Assembly (NCBI RefSeq): GCF_900119165.1
Contig: NZ_FPJG01000006.1
Span: 5,394,001 to 5,458,000, forward strand
Length of the DNA stretch: 64,000 nt
Direction of reading: 5' to 3'
Origin: Amycolatopsis australiensis
Lineage (GTDB): Bacteria; Actinomycetota; Actinomycetes; Mycobacteriales; Pseudonocardiaceae
The notes under the pieces: generated by a model
What the model was told of the DNA's origin: nothing
What the model saw: only the letters and a program-made list of their open reading frames with translations
The model's database searches: none
Part shown: piece after piece, positions 25,620 through 32,778 of the stretch
How positions within the stretch are numbered: position 1 is the stretch's first letter
Layout of the letters: every line of letters starts with the position of its first letter
Translations under genes and position numbers: made by a program

Positions 25620-25991
25620 GTGAGGGAAGCCGCCGAACTGACCCAGCTCGAACCCGCCCCCGCCCGCCGCGGCGCCCCGAAGCACTGCGGCTGGTGCGGC
25701 CGCCGCCTGCCCGAAGCCGGCAACGTCGGACGCCGCCGCCGCTACTGCGGCCAATCCTGCCGCCAACGCGCCTACGAACGACGCACCGCCCTGCAGCGCA
25801 GCGGCCTCCCCGAAGACGCCGTCGTCCTCTCCGACACCGAAATCGCCGCCCTCCAGGACCGCCTCTTCCAGCTGCGCTGCGCCGCCGAAGACATCGTCAC
25901 CGCCGCCGACGACGGCGCCGACCCCCGCGAACTGCGCGGACTCGCCCAGGAAATCGCCCGCGCCGCCAAGGACCTCGAACAGCTGCGCTGA
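25620..25991 (+). CDS. Zinc-ribbon hypothetical protein
   Basis: A 123-aa protein with an N-terminal treble-clef-like zinc site. CGWCGRRL and RYCGQSCRQRAYERR give four or five Cys, in a pattern also found in DNA- and RNA-associated small proteins. It is followed by a helical, acidic C-terminal half (LSDTEIAALQDRLFQLR...). The GTG at 25620 follows TAGGGT, and the long open frame upstream is not coding. Similar zinc-site-plus-helix proteins occur at 48,875 and 53,082, so this class is well represented here. Function unknown. Confidence 0.72.
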   Translation: MREAAELTQLEPAPARRGAPKHCGWCGRRLPEAGNVGRRRRYCGQSCRQRAYERRTALQRSGLPEDAVVLSDTEIAALQDRLFQLRCAAEDIVTAADDGADPRELRGLAQEIARAAKDLEQLR

Positions 25992-26018
25992 CCACCCGCA
26001 CGGGGGAGAAGCAACCGC

Positions 26019-26981
26019 TCAGCCCAACCCGTCCAGCGCCCGGTACGTCCGGTTGCTCGCCGCCGCCGCCCGCTGCTCCCGGCCCGTCGCCTCGATGTAG
26101 TTCTGGCTCGTCGCCAAGCTCGCGTGCCCCAGCAACGCCATGATCTCCGACGCCGTCGCCCCGTCCTCCGCCAGCCGCGTCGCGAACGTGTGCCGCAACG
26201 CGTGCAGATTCGCCCCCACCGGCACCCGGTCGTGCAACCCCGCACCCCGGTAACACGACTTCACCAGGTACTCCAGCGCACCCCGCCCGATCGGCTCACC
26301 CGCCCGATCCAGCAGCAACGGCGAACCAGGGGAGAACCGCGCGTTCGGGAACCGCACCCGGCACGACTCGCGGTACCGCTCGATCAGCTCCGCCAGCACC
26401 GGCTGCACCGGAATCGACCGATCCCGGCTGCCCTTGCCCTTCACGTGCAACCGCAGCTCACCGGCGCGCCCCACGAGCGAACGCGCCGTCAACGCGCGCA
26501 TCTCCGCCGCCCGCAACCCGGCCACCAGGCCCAGCGCGATCACCAGCACGTCCCGTTCCGGCCACGGGTCCCGCGCCCGCCGCGAACCCGCGGCCGCCGC
26601 CGACAGCAGCTGCTCCGGGGTTTCCTCACCGCGCAACGGCTTCGGCGTCAACGCCGGCGTCCGCGGCCGCGCCACCGCACCCATCGGATTGCCCTCCAGC
26701 AACCCGTCCGCCACGCAGAACGTCAGGAACTGGTTCCACGTCGACCAGGCACGCAGTACCGAACTCTTCGCGTGCCCGTCCGCGAACGCGCCGAACGCCG
26801 CCCGCAGCGCCGGACCCGTCAGGTCCGCGACCTCCAGGTCCTCGGCCGGGCGGCCCAGCTCCGAAACCAGGAGAGCGGTGATCCCGGCAAGGTCCCGGCG
26901 GTAGGCGTCGGTCGTGTGCGGGGAGTCCTTGCGGGGACGGCGGGCGGCGAAGAAGGCTTGCTGGGCCTCGGAAACCTTCAT
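26019..26981 (-). CDS. Tyrosine recombinase (XerC/XerD-like)
   Basis: A 320-aa recombinase. The N-terminal SAM-like core-binding domain covers residues 1-100 (KVSEAQQAFFAARR...). The catalytic domain has all the expected residues: Arg in GLVAGLRAAEMRAL, Lys in VKGKGSRD, His-x-x-Arg in LHALRHTFAT, His in LLGHASLATSQNY, and the Tyr at the end of that segment. ATG 26981 was chosen because an upstream in-frame start lacks support. It lies 56 bp from a dif-like palindrome and about 520 bp from a dif match, so its target may be one of these. It may be a dif-associated recombinase of this lineage or an element-borne one. Confidence 0.88.
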   Translation of the reverse strand: MKVSEAQQAFFAARRPRKDSPHTTDAYRRDLAGITALLVSELGRPAEDLEVADLTGPALRAAFGAFADGHAKSSVLRAWSTWNQFLTFCVADGLLEGNPMGAVARPRTPALTPKPLRGEETPEQLLSAAAAGSRRARDPWPERDVLVIALGLVAGLRAAEMRALTARSLVGRAGELRLHVKGKGSRDRSIPVQPVLAELIERYRESCRVRFPNARFSPGSPLLLDRAGEPIGRGALEYLVKSCYRGAGLHDRVPVGANLHALRHTFATRLAEDGATASEIMALLGHASLATSQNYIEATGREQRAAAASNRTYRALDGLG

Positions 26982-27033
26982 GTGGATCTTGTACCGCACA
27001 CCACCGACAATTCCGGGCCCCGGGTCCACCGCA

Positions 27034-27069
27034 GCATTTCATGCATAATGTTGATTATGCATGAAATGC
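27034..27069. repeat. Dif-like perfect palindrome beside the recombinase gene
   Basis: Perfect 16-bp arms (GCATTTCATGCATAAT) with a 4-nt centre (GTTG). Aligned on the Xer layout, 27038-27065 reads as 11-bp arm TTCATGCATAA, 6-bp centre TGTTGA, 11-bp arm TTATGCATGAA. It shares the core ATAAT-N4-ATTATG and its spacing with the dif candidate at 27503. It could be a recombination site or the operator of the recombinase gene. Confidence 0.7.
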
Positions 27070-27502
27070 CTGGTTAGCCCGGTTTCCGTGCTCGGGGGAT
27101 CCGGGACCGCTCGGGGCCGCCGGATCGAGTCGTTCGAGCCTCTCTGAGGCCGTCTTTGCGGGGATGCGCACGCATGTTCGAGCAGACCCAGGAGACTTGC
27201 CTGTCCAGCCGGGCTGGCTGGCCGGACCGCAGTGTGCCGGAGGCTTCGCCGTATCGCCGACGTTCGGGCTCGGGATCACTCAGCCCGATTTCGTCACAGT
27301 GACGTTTTATGGCCGGGTGACAGCGCCTCGGGTCCTCCGCTCCAGGGGACGTCCCGACGGCTCGCTCAGGGCAGCTTCCAGGCGGAGAGGCCAGCGGCCG
27401 GCGAGGAAATCTCAGCAGGAGCCGTCCTGGCGAAGCGGAAGATCCCTCCGTCGTCAGGAAGGATCTTCCGCCCCTCTCGGCTCGCGCCGCAGCACGTGCC
27501 CG
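27070..27502. other. Non-coding spacer between dif-like site and dif
   Basis: No credible gene: the open frames here lack ribosome sites and family features. It includes a perfect 11-bp inverted repeat (GCGGAAGATCC and complement, 27435-27471, 15-nt loop) that could be a hairpin or terminator. GTCACAGTGAC near 27293 is a further short palindrome. The GC content appears lower than in neighbouring genes. Confidence 0.5.
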
Positions 27503-27530
27503 AGTGCCGATAATGGACATTATGTTAAGT
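27503..27530 (+). other. Chromosomal dif site (XerCD recombination site)
   Basis: The left arm AGTGCCGATAA, centre TGGACA and right arm TTATGTTAAGT give the exact 11-6-11 structure of dif. The right arm differs from Escherichia coli dif at one of 11 positions, the left arm at three, and the centre at two. It also fits the CCGATAAT..ACATTATG core I recall for actinobacterial dif sites. This places the replication terminus of a circular chromosome here. Confidence 0.8.
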
Positions 27531-27534
27531 AACG

Positions 27535-27975
27535 TCAGTGCCAGTCGCTGATCATCACGTCCCGCGGCGACGGGGCGCCTTCCCCGGTCTCGACGAGCTG
27601 CTTGAGGCTCATCAGGTAGATCGCCCACTTGGTGCTGCAGTGGTGCATGAATTCGACGACCTCGCGCCAGCCTTCGTGCTTGAACAGGACGATCGTGTAG
27701 TCGTCGCGCTGCTCGATGACCCAGCGGATCGTCGTGCCGATCCACTCCGGTGGCCCGTCGACGACCTCCCACCGGACGAGCCGGCCCGGGTCGAGCTCGG
27801 TGACCTTCATGTCGAAGCCGCCCGGGATGAAGCGGAACGCGATGACGCCGCCGAGCCCGGTCTCCCCTTCGGTCTTCTCGGTCCACCAGCCGGCGAGGCC
27901 GTCGATCGTGGTGAGGGCCTCGTAGACCTTCTCCGGTGTGCTGTCGCGGATGCCGATGCGGTGCAGGATGTCCAT
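27535..27975 (-). CDS. SRPBCC (AHSA1/START-like) domain protein
   Basis: A 146-aa single-domain protein beginning MDILHRIGIRDSTPEKVYEAL, with WWTEKTEG and the central LVRWEVVDGPPEWIGTTIRW strands of the SRPBCC fold. It is the last gene of a three-gene unit: its ATG is 3 nt after the ArsR stop. Such proteins bind hydrophobic ligands; the ligand here is unknown. The stop is 4 bp from the dif site. Confidence 0.82.
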   Translation of the reverse strand: MDILHRIGIRDSTPEKVYEALTTIDGLAGWWTEKTEGETGLGGVIAFRFIPGGFDMKVTELDPGRLVRWEVVDGPPEWIGTTIRWVIEQRDDYTIVLFKHEGWREVVEFMHHCSTKWAIYLMSLKQLVETGEGAPSPRDVMISDWH

Positions 27976-27978
27976 GGT

Positions 27979-28311
27979 CTAGCGGTTCCTTTCGATGGTT
28001 TCGGCGATGCGCTTGATGCGGCGGAGCCGGGCGTCCCAGGCGTTGCCGACGTCGGTGAGCTGGGCGACGGCGCGGGCGAGCTGGGTTTCGTCCACGCGGA
28101 ACTGTTTTTCGCGGCCCGTGGTGCGGGCGTGGACGAGCCCGGCGCGGTCGAGGACGGCGAGGTGCTTGGCGACGGCCTGGCGGGTCACCGGGAGGTGTTC
28201 GCTGAGGCTGGTCGCCGTGGCGGCGCCTTGGCTCAGCAGCAGGTCGAGCAGGCGGCGGCGGGTGGGGTCGCCGATGGCCGACCAGAGGTCGTCGTCGACG
28301 GCGGTGCTCAC
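27979..28311 (-). CDS. ArsR-family transcriptional regulator
   Basis: A 110-aa winged-helix protein: WSAIGDPTRRRLLDLLL, then the recognition helix VTRQAVAKHLAVLDRAGLV, and a basic C-terminus. There are no clustered Cys for metal sensing, as usual for the SRPBCC-linked branch of ArsR regulators. The GTG at 28311 overlaps the preceding stop by 4 nt (GTGA). It probably represses its own operon through the GCAAC-N5-GTTGC sites upstream. Confidence 0.86.
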   Translation of the reverse strand: MSTAVDDDLWSAIGDPTRRRLLDLLLSQGAATATSLSEHLPVTRQAVAKHLAVLDRAGLVHARTTGREKQFRVDETQLARAVAQLTDVGNAWDARLRRIKRIAETIERNR

Positions 28312-28754
28312 CGGGTGGCTCCGACCCCGGTGGCGTAGGCGGGCAGCCGGGACAGGAAGTGGTCCCAGCCGTCGGCGTGGTCGGCGTACTCGGCGGCGAT
28401 CTTGGCTTCGTCCCAGCCGCGTTCGCGGTAGCCGCTTTCGGTCATGCGCAGGCGGGTTCCGGTGCCGTCGGCTTCGAGTTCGAAGACGACGAGGAACGAG
28501 TTGCCGGGCGCGGCGGTCTCCCCTTCGGGGTGGGTCCAGCGGAAGGAGAAGAGCTTCGGCGGGATCGCGTCGACGACGGTGAACTGGACCCACTGGCCGC
28601 CGAAGCCGATGCGGCCCGCTCCCCCGGGTTCGACCGGGTACTCGGCTTCGTCGGGCCACCATTCGCGGACGTGCTCAGGGCTGCTGACGACGTCGAAGAC
28701 CACTTCGGGGGTGGCGTCGATGTGGATCTCGCGTTCGAGGGTGCCGTGGTCCAT
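28308..28754 (-). CDS. SRPBCC (AHSA1-like) domain protein
   Basis: A 148-aa protein, MDHGTLEREIHIDATPEVVFDVV, with VREWWPDEAEYPVEPGG and the C-terminal helix DGWDHFLSRLPAYA typical of AHSA1-type SRPBCC domains. It is the first gene of the unit, with AAGGAG upstream of ATG 28754. The pairing of two SRPBCC genes around one ArsR gene is a common actinobacterial arrangement of unknown purpose. Confidence 0.84.
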   Translation of the reverse strand: MDHGTLEREIHIDATPEVVFDVVSSPEHVREWWPDEAEYPVEPGGAGRIGFGGQWVQFTVVDAIPPKLFSFRWTHPEGETAAPGNSFLVVFELEADGTGTRLRMTESGYRERGWDEAKIAAEYADHADGWDHFLSRLPAYATGVGATR

Positions 28755-28767
28755 GCGGTCTCCTTGT

Positions 28768-28829
28768 GCAACGTTTGGTTGCGTTTCACGTTAGCTCAGG
28801 CGGCGGAGATGTGCAACCTTCAGTTGCAC
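28768..28829. promoter_or_regulatory. Two ArsR operators GCAAC-N5-GTTGC
   Basis: Palindromes at 28768-28782 (spacer GTTTG) and 28811-28829 (GTGCAAC, spacer CTTCA, GTTGCAC) share the same half-sites and lie 45 bp apart in front of the SRPBCC-ArsR-SRPBCC operon. The second lies in the 3' end of the GNAT gene. Confidence 0.6.
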
Positions 28830-29319
28830 GAAGGTCTTTCTGGACCCAGGCGACGTCGTGCCAGGCGCCGTGCTTCCAGCCGACGCGGCGGTAGACGCCC
28901 GCCGGCTCGAAGCCGAGCGCGCGGTGCAGTCCGGCGCTGGCTTCGTTCGGGAGGGTCATGCCGGCGAAGGCTCGGCAGAACCCCTGTTCCTGCAGCCGCT
29001 GCAGCAATGTCTCGTAGAGGGCGCGGCCGGCGCCGGTGCGGCGGCGGCCGCGTTCGAGGTAGATGCTCGTTTCGCACGACCATCGGTAGGCGGCGCGTTC
29101 GGCGAAGCGCTGGGCGTAGGCGTAGCCGGCGATGTGGCCGTCGGTTTCGAGGACGAACCAGGCGTGGGCGCCGGCGATGCGGCGGGCCATCTCGGCGACG
29201 CCGGGTGGCTCGGTTTCGAAGGAGATGACGGTGTCGGTGACGTAGGGCGCGTAGAGGGCGGCGCAGGCGGCGGCGTCGCTGGGGGTGGCGTCGCGAATCA
29301 TGGCTCGCATGGTAGTCAT
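28786..29319 (-). CDS. GNAT N-acetyltransferase, phosphinothricin-acetyltransferase-like
   Basis: About 177 aa of GNAT fold. It contains IRDATPSDAAACAALYAPYV, SFETEPPGVAEMARRI, CETSIYLERGRRRTGAGRALYETLL (the acetyl-CoA loop R/Q-x-x-G-x-A is RRTGAG) and NEASAGLHRALGFEPAGVYRRVGWKHGAW. These fit the PAT/MNAT group that acetylates phosphinothricin or methionine analogues. Three ATGs (29319, 29310, 29301) are possible; 29319 lies 7 nt after TATAGG in a shared divergent promoter. Downstream residues after KDL overlap an ArsR operator. Confidence 0.8.
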   Translation of the reverse strand: MTTMRAMIRDATPSDAAACAALYAPYVTDTVISFETEPPGVAEMARRIAGAHAWFVLETDGHIAGYAYAQRFAERAAYRWSCETSIYLERGRRRTGAGRALYETLLQRLQEQGFCRAFAGMTLPNEASAGLHRALGFEPAGVYRRVGWKHGAWHDVAWVQKDLRATEGCTSPPPELT

Positions 29320-29320
29320 A

Positions 29321-29340
29321 CTGGTTCCTATAGTATCCAG
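29321..29340. promoter_or_regulatory. Operator over divergent GNAT/XRE promoters
   Basis: A 20-bp imperfect palindrome, CTGG...CCAG with CTATAG at the centre, has 8 of 10 pairs matched. It overlaps the -10 of both genes (TAGTAT at 29331 on the plus strand). The likely ligand is the XRE regulator itself. Confidence 0.5.
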
Positions 29341-29344
29341 ATTT

Positions 29345-29908
29345 ATGACCGATCCATTGACGGCCCGGCTGGCCGCCACCGTGCACGCCGCTCGCGCGTC
29401 CCGGGGTCTCTCCTCGGCGGCTCTGGCCGAGCAGTCCGGGGTTTCGCGGGCGATGATCGGCAAGATCGAGCGGGGTGACGTGCAGCCGACGGCGGCGTTG
29501 CTGGCGAAACTGTCGGCCGCGCTGGGCATGACGTTGTCGGAGCTGATCGCGCGGGCGGAGGGTGACGAGCGGCGGCTGGTGCGTGCGGCGGAGCAGCCGG
29601 TGTGGGTGGATCCGGACACGGGCTATCGCCGTCGGGCCGTCTCCCCCGCCGGCGGGCGTCCGCTGGAGCTGGTGGAGGTCGAGCTGCCCGCCGGCGCGGA
29701 GGTGCCGCTGGCCGCGGGGACGTATGCGTTCCTGCACCAGCAGATCTGGGTGCTGGCGGGGCACCTGAGGTTTCGCGAGGGCGGGCAGGTGCACGAGCTG
29801 GACGCCGGGGACTGCCTGCAGCTGGGTGCGCCGGCGGACTGTGTCTTTTCGAACCCGGGGCCGTTGCCATGCCGGTATCTGGTGGCGTTGGTCAAGCATG
29901 CGGCCTGA
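29345..29908 (+). CDS. XRE-family regulator with C-terminal cupin domain
   Basis: A 187-aa regulator. The N-terminal helix-turn-helix (residues 15-68) contains SSAALAEQSGVSRAMIGKIERGDVQPTAALLAKLSAALG in segments. The C-terminal cupin (about 95-185) contains ELPAGAEVPL...FLHQQIWVLAGHLRF. The cupin probably binds a small effector. ATG 29345 lies 8 nt after TAGTAT; earlier in-frame ATGs belong to the divergent promoter. It likely controls the neighbouring acetyltransferase. Confidence 0.88.
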   Translation: MTDPLTARLAATVHAARASRGLSSAALAEQSGVSRAMIGKIERGDVQPTAALLAKLSAALGMTLSELIARAEGDERRLVRAAEQPVWVDPDTGYRRRAVSPAGGRPLELVEVELPAGAEVPLAAGTYAFLHQQIWVLAGHLRFREGGQVHELDAGDCLQLGAPADCVFSNPGPLPCRYLVALVKHAA

Positions 29909-29924
29909 CGAGGCAGCCGTTGAC

Positions 29925-29947
29925 TGAAGCAATGAATCAGTGCTTCA
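29925..29947. promoter_or_regulatory. TetR operator of the tetR-aidB operon
   Basis: A 23-bp palindrome with outer arms TGAAGCA and TGCTTCA and inner TGA and TCA around a single centre base. It overlaps TTGACT (29920-29925), a possible -35, just upstream of the TetR GTG. Confidence 0.6.
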
Positions 29948-29956
29948 CTTCTTGGC

Positions 29957-30562
29957 GTGCCCTACCGCCGCACCGCGAAAGTCCAGGAACGCCTGGACGC
30001 CCAGCGCGAGACCATCGTCGCCGCGGCGACGCGCCAGCTGGCCGAACACGGCTACAGCGGCTGTTCGGTCGCCGCGGTCGCCGAGCGTGCCGGGGTCGCC
30101 GTGGGCAGCGTCTACCGCCACTTCCCCACCAAGGCCGAGCTCGTGGTGCACGTGTTCCGGGAGGTCGTGACGCGGGAGGTGGAGGCGGTCCGGGCGGCGT
30201 CCGCGCGGCCGGGTGAGCCGGCCGAGCGGGTCCTGGCGGTGTTCGAGACGTTCGCCCAGCGTGCGCTGAAGGCGCCTCGCCAGGCGTATGCGCTGCTGGC
30301 CGAGCCGGTCGACCCGTTGATCGACGCCGAGCGGCTGGAGTTCCGGCGGGCGTTCACCGAGGTCGTCGCCGAGCACGTCGCTGCCGGGGTGCGCCAGGGG
30401 GCGTTGCCGCCGCAGGACGGCCGGTTGACCGCGGCGGCGCTGGTGGGTGCCGCCGCCGAGGTTCTGATCGGGCCGTTGACCAGCGGGAACGCTGGTGACG
30501 TCGCCGAGCTTCGCACGTTTGTCGTCCGCGCTCTAGGAGGTTCCGATGCCCGCCACGCATGA
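29957..30562 (+). CDS. TetR-family regulator
   Basis: A 201-aa protein with an N-terminal helix-turn-helix (AATRQLAEHGYSGCSVAAVAERAGVAVGSVYRHFPTKAELV, in parts, residues 20-60) and a helical effector domain. Start GTG 29957. It overlaps the aidB-like gene by 17 nt and is preceded by a palindrome, so it likely autoregulates the pair, as for TetR proteins that sense acyl-CoA. Confidence 0.88.
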   Translation: MPYRRTAKVQERLDAQRETIVAAATRQLAEHGYSGCSVAAVAERAGVAVGSVYRHFPTKAELVVHVFREVVTREVEAVRAASARPGEPAERVLAVFETFAQRALKAPRQAYALLAEPVDPLIDAERLEFRRAFTEVVAEHVAAGVRQGALPPQDGRLTAAALVGAAAEVLIGPLTSGNAGDVAELRTFVVRALGGSDARHA

Positions 30563-32168
30563 GGTCACCAACCAGGTTCCGCCGTTCGCCGGTCATGACG
30601 TGGCGGACGATCCGGCGTTGCTGTCCGGGCTGGAGCGGGCGGGTGCCGGGTGGGCGGCGGCGGAGGTGCACGAGCTGGGCCGGCTGGCCGGGAGCGAGCA
30701 GGCCCAGGAGTGGGGCCGGCTGGTCAACGAGAACGAGCCGGTGCTGCGGACGCACGACCGGTACGGCCACCGGATCGACGAGGTGGAGTTCCACCCGTAC
30801 TGGCACGAGCTGATGAAGGTGGCGGTGTCGCACGGGCTGCACGGCGCGCCGTGGCGGGATTCGCGTGCCGGGGCGCACGCGGCGCGGGCGGCGAAGTTCT
30901 ACGTGTGGGGCCAGGTCGAGGCCGGGCACAGCTGCCCGATTTCGATGACGTACGCGGCGGTTCCGGCGTTGCGGGCGAATCCGGAGCTGGCGGCGCGGTA
31001 CGAGCCGCTGCTGGCGGCGACGGAGTACGACTTCGGGTTGCGTGAGCCCAGCGGCAAGCGTGGCTTGATCGCGGGGATGTCGATGACCGAGAAGCAGGGT
31101 GGCTCGGACGTCCGCGCGAACACGACGACGGCGACGCCGTCGGCGGACGGCAGCTACACCCTGGTCGGGCACAAGTGGTTCACGTCGGCGCCGATGTCGG
31201 ACATGTTCCTGACGCTGGCGCAGGCGCCCGGCGGGTTGTCGTGCTTCCTGCTCCCCCGTGTCCTGCCGGACGGCTCGCGCAACGCGATCCGGCTGCAGCG
31301 GCTGAAGGACAAGCTGGGCAACCGGTCGAACGCTTCGTCGGAGGTCGAGTACGACGATGCGGTCGGCTGGCTGGTCGGCGAGGAGGGCCGCGGGGTGCGG
31401 ACGATCATCGAGATGGTGAACAACACGCGGCTGGACTGCACGCTGGGCAGTGCGTCGGGGATGCGGCTGGGCGCGGTGCGCGCGGTGCACCACGCGACGC
31501 ACCGGCGTGCGTTCGGCAAGGCGCTGGTCGATCAGCCGTTGATGGCGAACGTGCTGGCGGATCTGGTGGTCGAGTCGGAAGCGGCGACGACGGTCGCGAT
31601 GCGGCTGGCGGCGGCGGGTGACAAGCCGGGTGACGCGCAGGAGCAGGCGTTCCGGCGGCTCGGGCTGGCGGTGTCGAAGTACTGGGTGTGCAAGCGGGCG
31701 CCGATGCACGCGGCCGAGGCGCTGGAGTGCTTCGGGGGCAACGGGTACGTCGAGGAGTCGGGCATGCCGCGGCTGTACCGGGAGGCGCCGTTGTCGTCGA
31801 TCTGGGAGGGGTCGGGCAACGTGGCGGCGCTGGACGCGTTGCGGGCGATGGGCAAGCAGCCGGAGTCGGTGGCGGCGTTCTTCGCCGAGGTGGAGCAGGC
31901 GGCCGGTGGCGACGCGCGGCTGGACGACGCGGTGGACCGGGTGCGCAAGGAGCTGACGGACCTCGGCGGGATCGAGTACCGGGCGCGGCGGCTGGTCGAG
32001 TCGCTGGCGTTGGTGCTGCAGGGATCGTTGCTGGTGCGCCACGGCCACCCGGCGGTGGCGGACGCGTTCTGCGCGTCCCGCTTCGGTGGCGACTGGGGTA
32101 TCGCGTTCGGGACGCTGCCACCGGGGGTGGACACGGGCGCGATCGTCGAGCGTGCGGTGGTGGGCTGA
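30546..32168 (+). CDS. aidB: AidB-like acyl-CoA dehydrogenase family flavoprotein
   Basis: A 540-aa protein, the length of Escherichia coli AidB (541 aa). It shares AidB's characteristic words: VEFHPYWHELM, GMSMTEKQGGSDVRAN, VGHKWFTSAPMSD, RLKDKLGNRSNAS and SIWEGSGN. AidB binds DNA and FAD and protects against alkylation damage; true acyl-CoA dehydrogenase activity is weak in characterised members. AGGAGG precedes ATG 30546. It sits in an operon with a TetR gene rather than an Ada regulator, which may mean another inducer. Confidence 0.88.
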   Translation: MPATHEVTNQVPPFAGHDVADDPALLSGLERAGAGWAAAEVHELGRLAGSEQAQEWGRLVNENEPVLRTHDRYGHRIDEVEFHPYWHELMKVAVSHGLHGAPWRDSRAGAHAARAAKFYVWGQVEAGHSCPISMTYAAVPALRANPELAARYEPLLAATEYDFGLREPSGKRGLIAGMSMTEKQGGSDVRANTTTATPSADGSYTLVGHKWFTSAPMSDMFLTLAQAPGGLSCFLLPRVLPDGSRNAIRLQRLKDKLGNRSNASSEVEYDDAVGWLVGEEGRGVRTIIEMVNNTRLDCTLGSASGMRLGAVRAVHHATHRRAFGKALVDQPLMANVLADLVVESEAATTVAMRLAAAGDKPGDAQEQAFRRLGLAVSKYWVCKRAPMHAAEALECFGGNGYVEESGMPRLYREAPLSSIWEGSGNVAALDALRAMGKQPESVAAFFAEVEQAAGGDARLDDAVDRVRKELTDLGGIEYRARRLVESLALVLQGSLLVRHGHPAVADAFCASRFGGDWGIAFGTLPPGVDTGAIVERAVVG

Positions 32169-32170
32169 CT

Positions 32171-32701
32171 TCAGCCCAGTGCGTCCAGGGCCGCGGCGAC
32201 CGCCGCGGCCCTGAGCTGCTCGACGGGGGCGTCGGGGAACTGCATGCAGACGTCCTGCAGCCCGCCGAGGGCGAGGATGGCGCGGGCCTGTCGCTCGAGG
32301 GTGGGTTCGGGGCCGCAGATGAGGGCCGTCAGCCGGGTGCGCCAGCCGAGGGCCTTGTCGATGAGCCCGAGGTCGGCCAGGGTCGGCATCTCCGCGAGCA
32401 GCATGATCACGTCCGCGCGATGGCGGTAGTTGAAGTCGAAGAACCCTTCGATGAGTTCGCGGACGGGTGCGTCGCCGCGGGCTTCCTGGGCGAGGAGGAA
32501 CTGCTCGCCGTCGTCGAGCATCGGCTGGACGATGCTGCGGACCAGGTCGTCGCGGGACGGGAAGTGGTAGTAGAGCGCGGGCTTGGTGATGCCGAGGCGG
32601 TCGGCGATGTCCTGCAGGCTGGTGCGCTGGACGCCTTGGCTGGTGAACAGGTCGCGAGCGACGTCGAGGATGCGCTGCTTGGTGTCGGAGGGTTTCGGCA
32701 C
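32171..32701 (-). CDS. TetR-family regulator
   Basis: A 176-aa TetR protein. The DNA-binding part is ILDVARDLFTSQGVQRTSLQDIADRLGITKPALYYHFPSRDDLV (segmented; residues 11-55). Start GTG 32701. It is divergent from a flavin monooxygenase with a double operator between them, the usual repressor-target layout. Only 2 nt separate its stop from that of the convergent aidB gene. Confidence 0.9.
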   Translation of the reverse strand: MPKPSDTKQRILDVARDLFTSQGVQRTSLQDIADRLGITKPALYYHFPSRDDLVRSIVQPMLDDGEQFLLAQEARGDAPVRELIEGFFDFNYRHRADVIMLLAEMPTLADLGLIDKALGWRTRLTALICGPEPTLERQARAILALGGLQDVCMQFPDAPVEQLRAAAVAAALDALG

Positions 32702-32714
32702 CGCCCCAGCATAA

Positions 32715-32768
32715 CTGACTTAACGATAGGTAAGGAGCTGTGGTACAACTTACCTACCGTTAAGTCAG
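32715..32768. promoter_or_regulatory. Paired TetR operators
   Basis: Two 20-bp sites (CTGACTTAACGATAGGTAAG and its inverse, 19 of 20 complementary) are separated by 14 bp. Each contains a CTTA...TAAG half-palindrome, so each may bind one TetR dimer. They cover both promoters. Confidence 0.7.
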
Positions 32769-32778
32769 GGAGGTCTTC

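Noticed and set aside
27034..27069. Insertion sequence end
   Set aside because: The palindrome is internal symmetric and matches the Xer site layout; no transposase or target duplication is nearby.
32189..32214. Perfect 12-bp GC hairpin as terminator of the aidB and tetR genes
   Set aside because: It has a 2-nt loop and lies inside the TetR coding end, so it may be only Ala/Arg codons.
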